From assembly GCA_963971225.1 (NCBI GenBank), contig OZ020267.1:112191936-112255935 (forward strand): a DNA stretch of 64,000 bases, in the 5' to 3' direction. Below are positions 57,441 to 64,000 of this stretch, in pieces. Within the stretch, counting starts at the first letter, position 1. Every line of letters starts with the position of its first letter. The translations under genes and the position numbers were made by a program. A model generated the notes under the pieces. That model saw only the letters and a program-made list of their open reading frames with translations, was not told the origin of the DNA and did no database searches. Origin of the DNA: Melieria omissa. Taxonomy: Eukaryota > Arthropoda > Insecta > Diptera > Ulidiidae.

Positions 57441-58860
57441 AATGACAAAGAAAAAGAATAATAAAAGTAGGATAAGACAAAACAGAAAAGACAGGAAGAA
57501 AATAATAAAAGAGACTCTAAACTCTCTCTCGCGCTCACCACTGTCCGTTCGCTGCATTGACTTGCCGCCACTTGGCGTTGCACTTTTGATTTCTTCTATT
57601 ATTTATTTTCCTGCTCGTTTCCTTTCTGTTCTATTTGATTACAAAATTGTCTCCACGGTTCCTCAGGAGTATGTCACGTGTCGCTCCCCGACTTGCGTCC
57701 GCTCGACACTTCCGCAATTTGTCTTTGTGCGGCACCATCGGTTAGCTCGCTCTGGCTTGTTGTCGGGCCGCCAACGTCGCAGCCAGCGCCAGTGCCAGCG
57801 TGCTGTGCCACTGCTCGCTTTGTCCTTGTGTCTTATAAATCCAATTATAAGTTGTAAAGTAGCCGTAAGCTGGCATTTTTCACCATCACAAGAAAATAAC
57901 TACTGCCCACCGGGCGCACAGCAGCGCCGCTATTTACTGGCCATGGGTACAATATGTGAGTGTTTGTGTGCAGTTCCGGGTTATGGCACTGGCGTCCAAC
58001 GCGACGACCGCCCACAACGCCGCCGACACACTGTCACAGGCGTCTTTCAGTGCCGCCATTGAGGTGCGCTTTCTTATGCTGGCCAGACACGTCTCCGCCA
58101 CCCCACCAGATGCCGAAACGCGTTTATTGTGCAATGCGAGGAAATTGCAACTAGCTGGCATTAATTAAAATCTAATTTGCGGTCATTGGACGCGGGAAGC
58201 GATGCTCAGCGAGCAAAGCGCCTTTGCAGAAGGAGAAATTAAATTACTGCCTGGACATTGGTTGCTGCCATGTTGGAAACTGAAGTTATGGCAGCTTTGA
58301 GGCGGCTGTAATGAAATTGCGCACCTTGTTGCGGGGGGGAACGAGTGTACAGAAAGCATACAATTGACATGGTTACCGAAGCGCTGAATATGAGGAAATG
58401 CGTCACACACTGTTGCTGGCTATAGAAATCATATCGCATTTAGTGCAAAAAGTACATGAAGGACTCTTTACTTAAGAAAAAAGTGAAGACTTCATGTGGC
58501 ATTTATTTGTCTTAAATTGCATTTATCTGTGTTAAATCTTTCAAATGTTTTTGTTATATTTTTTACTTAAAAGAAAAGTTTGAAAGACCTCGCTTGCCTT
58601 GGCTTTAAAATTTATTTATGTTTTTCATGCTTTTTCTGGCAACGACATAGCCAGATTGCGTTAATGGCCAAAATGTGACCTCGATTTGTCACTCATGTTG
58701 TGCAGGATTCTCTTTTGCACTCTCATTCACTTTAGTGTTGCAGTGAAATTTATTTTCGTTATCATTTGCTGTTGACATGACTCACGAAAATTTACGAAAT
58801 ATTCCTTTTTAAGTGCATCCTTAAGTAAATGATCATTACAACCTTTTAAAATGATTTTTT
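57441..58860. other. Stretch with a GC-rich island, no supported gene
   Basis: 57540-58170 is GC-richer with overlapping open frames on the + strand (57442-58062, 57956-58168) and a GTGAGT at 57955 but no convincing acceptor or domain. 58430-58860 is AT-rich and unique. Confidence 0.45.
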
Positions 58861-58864
58861 TAAT

Positions 58865-59940
58865 GGCAAATGTCATAAAAGAGAAATGTTTAACATTTGT
58901 CACAAAGTAAAAAGTTCAGCAACTGTCACAAAATCAAAATTTATGACAAATGTAATAAAATAAAACTGTGTGATAGATGTCACAATATAAAAATGAGTGA
59001 CAAATGTCACAAAACAAACTGTCACAAAATCAAAATGAGCTGAAATGAGACAAAAGGAAATTTCATAAAATCGAAATGTTTGACAAATGTAACAAAATCA
59101 AAATGTCTCGAAATGCCACAAAAGTAAAAAGTGTAATAAATTTCACAAAATCGAAATGTTTGACAAATGTCACAAAAGTAAACAGTGCATTGAATTGTTA
59201 AATAAAAATAAAATTGTGTAACAATTGTCACAAAATCAGAAGTTCAACAACTGTCACAAAATCAAAATTTATAACAAATGTAATAAAATAAAACTGTGTG
59301 ATAGATGTCACAAAATAAAAATATGCCACACTGTCACAAAATCAACATATGCTGAAATGTTACAAAAAGAAATTTCATAAGATCGAAATGTTTGACAAAT
59401 GTCACAAAATCAAAATGTCTCGAAATGCCACAAAAGTAAAAAGTAATAAATATCACAAAATCGAAAAGTTTAACAAATGTCACAAAAGAAAAAAGTATAA
59501 TGAACTGTAAAATGAAAATAAAATTGTGTAACAATTGTCACAAAATCAAAAGTTCAACAACTGTTACAAAATCAAAATTTATAACAAATATAATAAAATG
59601 GAATTTTGGGATAAATGTCACAAAATAAAAATGTGTTAAACTGTCAAAAATCAAAATGTGCTGAAATTTCACAACAAAATTTTATAAAATCGAAATGTGT
59701 GACAAATTTTCACGAAATTTTACAAAAGTAAAACATGTAATAAAGCGGATTGAATTGTGAACTGTACATAAAATTGTGCAATAATTGTCACAAAATAAAA
59801 ATTTGTGACAAATGTCACAAAAGTAAAGTGTAAAATTGTAAATGTGAAATAAATTTGTGTGACAGTTGTCACAAAATCTGATGTGCGACATATGTCACAA
59901 AATAAAATTGTGTGACAAATGTCACAAAATTCAGACAGCA
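58865..59940. repeat. ~31-bp minisatellite (AATGTCACAAAATCAAAATGTGTGAC) with ~310-330-bp higher-order unit
   Basis: GACAAATGTCACAAAA recurs roughly every 30 bp. The anchor AACTGTCACAAAATC / AACTGTTACAAAATC appears at 58921, 59249 and 59559, giving higher-order periods of 328 and 310 bp; the two long blocks align unit by unit. The last part (59760-59930) is purer GTGTGACAAATGTCACAAAA. The core matches the array at 33246-33890. Confidence 0.88.
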
Positions 59941-62900
59941 TTTGTATCGAAAAACTTGCTAGTTCATATTGGAGCTTAAATTTTAACTCTTGCAATTTGG
60001 TTTGCTTAAAGAAATTCAACAAATCCTTTCTGCGTGTATTTGTTTCTGCTCGGATCTGAATCTATGTCGCTAGCTGCCTGCATCCCTTCTCCATATTCAC
60101 ACAAAACACACCGAACGGTGAATATTTCAGCAAATATGGAAATTTCTTTGCGCTAAATACTGACTGACGATGAGATCTGCATAAATCATCAAGCGAGCAC
60201 AGCTTCGGCTCAAGGCTAAGTTTCATGCCGACGCCTGTCGCAGGTAGTCGATGTAAGAGCAGCGCACCTGTGGCGGACAATGTTGCAACACGCTATAGGG
60301 GAGGCTGTGTTGTTGCTATTGTTATTGTTGTTTTAGGCATTGTTGTGCATAGAGCTCGTTGTGTTGTTGTTGTTGATTTGTTGTATTTGTCACATGTGAG
60401 CACAAATAATCACAAAGTTGCTGTGAACTGCATGTTGCAAGCTTTTGCTGTGTGTGCAGTACAAAATTGTTTTCATGGTTGCCTTTTTTTTTGCCGAGGC
60501 AGCGGCAAATGCATGTGCTCGAGCTTCTCAGTGTGTGTGTGTGTGCTTGTACGTGTCCTTTAGTGCCAAGCATGTGCGATAAAGTGAAAGAAGGCCACAC
60601 ATGCCACTTGTCCCCGATTTCGCATATGGAGGGCATACATGCGACTGCTCATTGCACATGCACATGCAACGTGCTGGCAGCAACAACAACAACTACAACA
60701 GCAATAACAACGGCGTCACCAAAACAAAACGCAAAAAAGTGGTAACGAGCGAAAAAATCCAAATGCCTCAAGTTGACGTGTAAATAAAGATTTATGGAAT
60801 TTATGATTTTCTGCAGTTTTGTTGCGTTGCTCGGCGTAAAATTTGCTGAATTTTGATTGAATTTCAAGCGAATGGTTCTTTGTTATGGTTGTTGTTGTTG
60901 TTTTTTCTTTCTATGTACCTGTGGGAATTGAAAACCGTATTCGGTTTTGAACTTTTATACCCGAAACAAACAGAAAATGCAGCGGGAACTGACTTTTCCT
61001 GCCCAACAGCTGAGCGAGTTGCAATCAAACGCAAACCTTACAATGGCCCAAAGTGCAGTGCCACTGCAGACCGCAGTTGCAGCATGCATTCTACTCTTTG
61101 CCTTCGGACTCAAACGAATTCAACAAGCAAAATAAAAAGAAAAAACGGAACCGATTTTTTTTGTTTTGAATTGGAATAAAAACTCACTTTCACACTTTGT
61201 AATTTGCTGGCCCCAATTTTGTGCATTTCACGCCCTTTTCCTTTTCGTTTGCCAAAAAATCTTTGACGTGCGTTTTTGGCTTTTGTGCTGCGCCACACAC
61301 ACACACACATACATACATACGCAAGAATTCACTCCCACACAAGACCGATGGGGTAAAAACGATGCTGAAAATGCTAAAAGGTGTCTTTAGTGGAGCTGCT
61401 TTGCCTTTCAGCTCTCACGCCCGCCGCTTCCGTTCAACAAATGTTCACAAAAATGTTCCGCCTTGCCGCAACCCGCTGCCTTGGTTCGTTTCCGTGGCTG
61501 CTTCCGATTGACTTTTTTTTCTGTATTTTTACTTTTTTGTTATTAAAGGCTTTCAGTCAACGAAAGACGAAATGCGGCTTAAAGGTTAGAGGCCGCTTTT
61601 ACGCTCTGTAGGCGAATGTGCCAAAGCAGTGCGCGCAAAGGCGACGAAGCAGCGTCGATTTTAGTTGGCAGGCGTTGGCGTCAATTTGGCTTTGTTCTCG
61701 GCTGTGCCGTTTTGTGCTGTTCGTTTGTGCTTAGCGAATTTTATTTCTGGATCTAAGCGCGCGCTGAACCGCACAAAGCTTGAAGCTACTATTAAGGCAG
61801 GACCAACAAAAACACACACACACATACACAGACAGCTATTGACTGCTCTCTGAGGTGCAAATTAAGAGCCAAGTTTTGTAATTTCTATGAAAGCCAAAAG
61901 GGCTTTGAAAAATTAAGGCATTTTTTGGGCTCTGTTTTCTACGCTGATGATTACCTATTAATCATAATTATAATTAATAAATAAATAATATTTAATAATA
62001 GTTGATAATTCTTTATGTATAGTATAGATTACTTTATTGAATTGAAACTGTTGGCATAAAAATGCAAAAACTTTTAGCATTTTTTTTTTGGTTTTTTTAT
62101 GATCTCATGTGGGATGTGATTTTCGCCAGAAACTGCTCTGCACTGGTTTCAGCTCGCTCTCCTTCTCTCCCTGTCTTCCTCTCTCTCTCTTCCTCCTACT
62201 CTTCCTACTCCCACCGCAACGCTTTTGTAATCCTTTTGACAATTAAAACTTTAAATATGAATGTGACTAGTCCGCATATGTGTGACTTACTGCTCTGGCA
62301 ATATTTGCTCGATATTTCTTTTTCATACTGACACCGTCACATTTGCCTCTCCACCCACCCATTTCGCTGCCACCTATGCATGGTGCACGTGTTATTTGTG
62401 CGCAATTAAACTCCTGAATTATTTGAATGCACCCAATAGCAGCGAACCCAGCAGCTGCCAGTTCCTCATTTGCCACATTTGATGTGTTCAGAGTTCTATG
62501 TGCTTGTTTTTGTTTTTGCTATTCGCGTTTTTTTTCTCCTGCCATCATCTGTGTATGTGTGTCATTTGGCTTGTTTGTTAGTCGCTTTACACTTTGACCC
62601 AGTAAGGTTTTTTTTCTTCCTTGCACTGACACCCGCCTGAAACTGTCCTTCAAAAAGTTGCTCTGTCTGCTTTTTTTTACTGCCCTGTGTGCACTTTTTT
62701 GTGTCGTTGGGTTTTTGCTTAAACAAAATTAAATTTGATTTACAACATTTTTGGCGAAATTCTTTCATTTTTTTGTATGCCACGCTATGGAAATGTGGGT
62801 TATTTGTTTCAATGTGGCACATGTTGAGTGTTGCTTTGGGCTGCCCCGCTGGGTTTTGGTGAAAGGAAGTTGAATTTTAATTGAATTCATAAAGTGCGAA

Positions 62901-64000
62901 TGAGAAAAAACTGAAGAGAAGAACTGAACTGAAAGAATGTTGGGGTTGGCATGAAATTGAGGGTTGAAGCTGAAGTCATGTTGTTGTTTAGTTGAGTTTG
63001 AAAAATGTAGTTTGAAGTCAGAAGACTGAAGAAATTTGAAATGGTTTGGGATGTGAGATTTTTTACGGTTTTAGTGCAACATAACCTTAAAAAGTTATGC
63101 CAAAGTTAAGGAAAGAGAGAAGATGAGACTGAGCTCAGATTGAGATTGTGTGCTATTTGAGGTTATGTTGAGCAAAAACTGTTTGCATCTATTTTTTGTT
63201 TGCAAAAATCAAGTAATTTACTTAGAGCCCATTTTCTTTTTGTTGTACTTTTATACTCTGAAGAATTACGAACTCACACACACACACACATATAACACGT
63301 ATTACTTGTAATCCTTGTGTAAGGCTATAAAAAAGTGCGCACTATAACAAATACGATACGAAAAATAAACACAAAAATTGTCCAAGGCGCAAAACACTGC
63401 AGTTTCAACTTTTCCCAAGAAAAAACTATTAACAAGAAAAGGCAAGCAAAGTAGAGTGGAAAAAAAGCAGAAAGCATTGAAAGAGAGAGAAAGCGAGAGA
63501 ATCGAACAATTGTGTGCGAGTCAAATTGGCAAAGTTCAATTTGACGTAGTTTATTGTCTGTTTGTTTTGCTCGAAAGTTTCTACCAGTATTCAAAAGTCC
63601 AGCCCCCCTTCTCCTCTTTCCAACCCCTTGTCCCATCCCGCATGTGATCAGCACATAAACCGAACTGTGAGGGAGAAACAGAGCAACCAAAGGACATTTG
63701 TTGCATGTGACACATTGTTGTTGTTGCAACTAGACATGTGCGCGTGTTTTGTACAATTGCTGGCAGCAAAGTAAGTTGTCGATTGCGCCAGGAAGGAACA
63801 AAAAATTGTGCTCCTTTGAAAGTCAAATTGAGCGAAGAAGCTTAAAGGCTGTGCGACCACACACGGAGGCCGAATCGAAGAGAGCGCACGAAAATCGCCC
63901 GAGGGAGAATGAAAAGTGGCAATTTGTGGTTTTTGAAAGTCGGCGTCGGTTAGTCAATGTGCATTTGTTGTTGTTGTTGCTGACATTTGCAGGCAATTTG
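59941..64000. other. Unique stretch with triplet and dinucleotide microsatellites
   Basis: No supported gene. (GTT)n at 60310-60380 and 60888-60900, (GT)n at 60528-60545, (CA)n at 61293-61315, 61810-61830 and 63277-63290, and (TTG)n at 63717-63727 and 63967-63980. The window ends in GACATTTGCAGGCAATTTG, which contains a possible splice acceptor at its last bases that cannot be evaluated. Confidence 0.5.

Noticed and set aside
57442..58062. 206-codon frame on the + strand
   Set aside because: Begins in the A-rich satellite and runs through a GC island; no recognisable motif, and alternative frames in the same island are equally open.
58865..59940. Regularly spaced repeats considered as a CRISPR-like array
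   Set aside because: Units are contiguous and degenerate with no unique spacers, and the context is a eukaryotic genome; it is a minisatellite.

Overview
The window looks like non-coding nuclear DNA of a higher fly, most likely an acalyptrate such as a tephritid. The clues are AT-rich sequence, many (GTT)n/(CAA)n and TACATATGTA-type microsatellites, dipteran-type splice signals, and a large mix of insect transposon families (LOA/I-group LINEs, mariner, piggyBac-like and hAT MITEs, a CsRn1/Kabuki-like LTR element, a tRNA-derived SINE). The species assignment is inference. No host gene with a recognisable protein domain is visible. The best host signals are a 33-nt candidate microexon on the + strand at 9548-9580 with near-ideal splice signals, and an unrecognised small ORF at 34319-34567. 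The window is therefore probably a long intron and/or intergenic desert. Layout: 1-2710 is a 41-bp satellite with a higher-order A/B organisation. 4.3-7.4 kb is a decayed pyrimidine-rich repeat that has received a piggyBac-like MITE, a SINE (itself carrying a piece of a hAT MITE) and an unclassified GCGTA-rich inverted-repeat element. 8.7-14 kb holds small tandem duplications, a dyad-rich patch and the candidate microexon. 14.4-16.4 kb is a + strand LINE remnant split by a minus-strand LINE with a clean 11-bp target duplication. 16,570-20,781 is a complete 4.2-kb LTR retrotransposon with identical 177-bp LTRs. 20.8-26.1 kb is mostly unique, with a piggyBac-like MITE carrying a LINE insertion at 23.7-24.2 kb. 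26.1-27.3 kb (A-rich) and 28.4-29.3 kb ((CCATTA)n) are satellites. 31.1 kb holds a hAT MITE, 33.2-33.9 kb a 62-bp minisatellite and 35.4 kb a pogo-like MITE. 38.4-40.2 kb is a LINE inserted into the tail of another LINE. 43.4-45.0 kb holds two further inverted-repeat elements. 49.1-50.4 kb is a Tc1/mariner-superfamily relic containing a SINE. 52.5-53.4 kb is a piggyBac-like MITE containing an internally deleted mariner. 55.2-57.4 kb is a polypurine tract followed by a (TAAAA)n satellite, 58.9-59.9 kb a minisatellite related to the one at 33 kb, and 60-64 kb is unique with microsatellites. How the parts relate: they do not form a pathway; this is a stratified transposon landscape. Target-site duplications readable by eye order the insertions: MITE before mariner, Tc1/mariner before SINE, LINE before LINE. 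The youngest insertion is the LTR element. It is the only near-intact coding unit, and it has two reading-frame peculiarities: an in-frame UAG between gag and pol, and a -1 transition between RNase H and integrase at a slippery-type heptamer. The SINE and one LINE share a 3' terminal motif, which suggests a parasite-partner pair.
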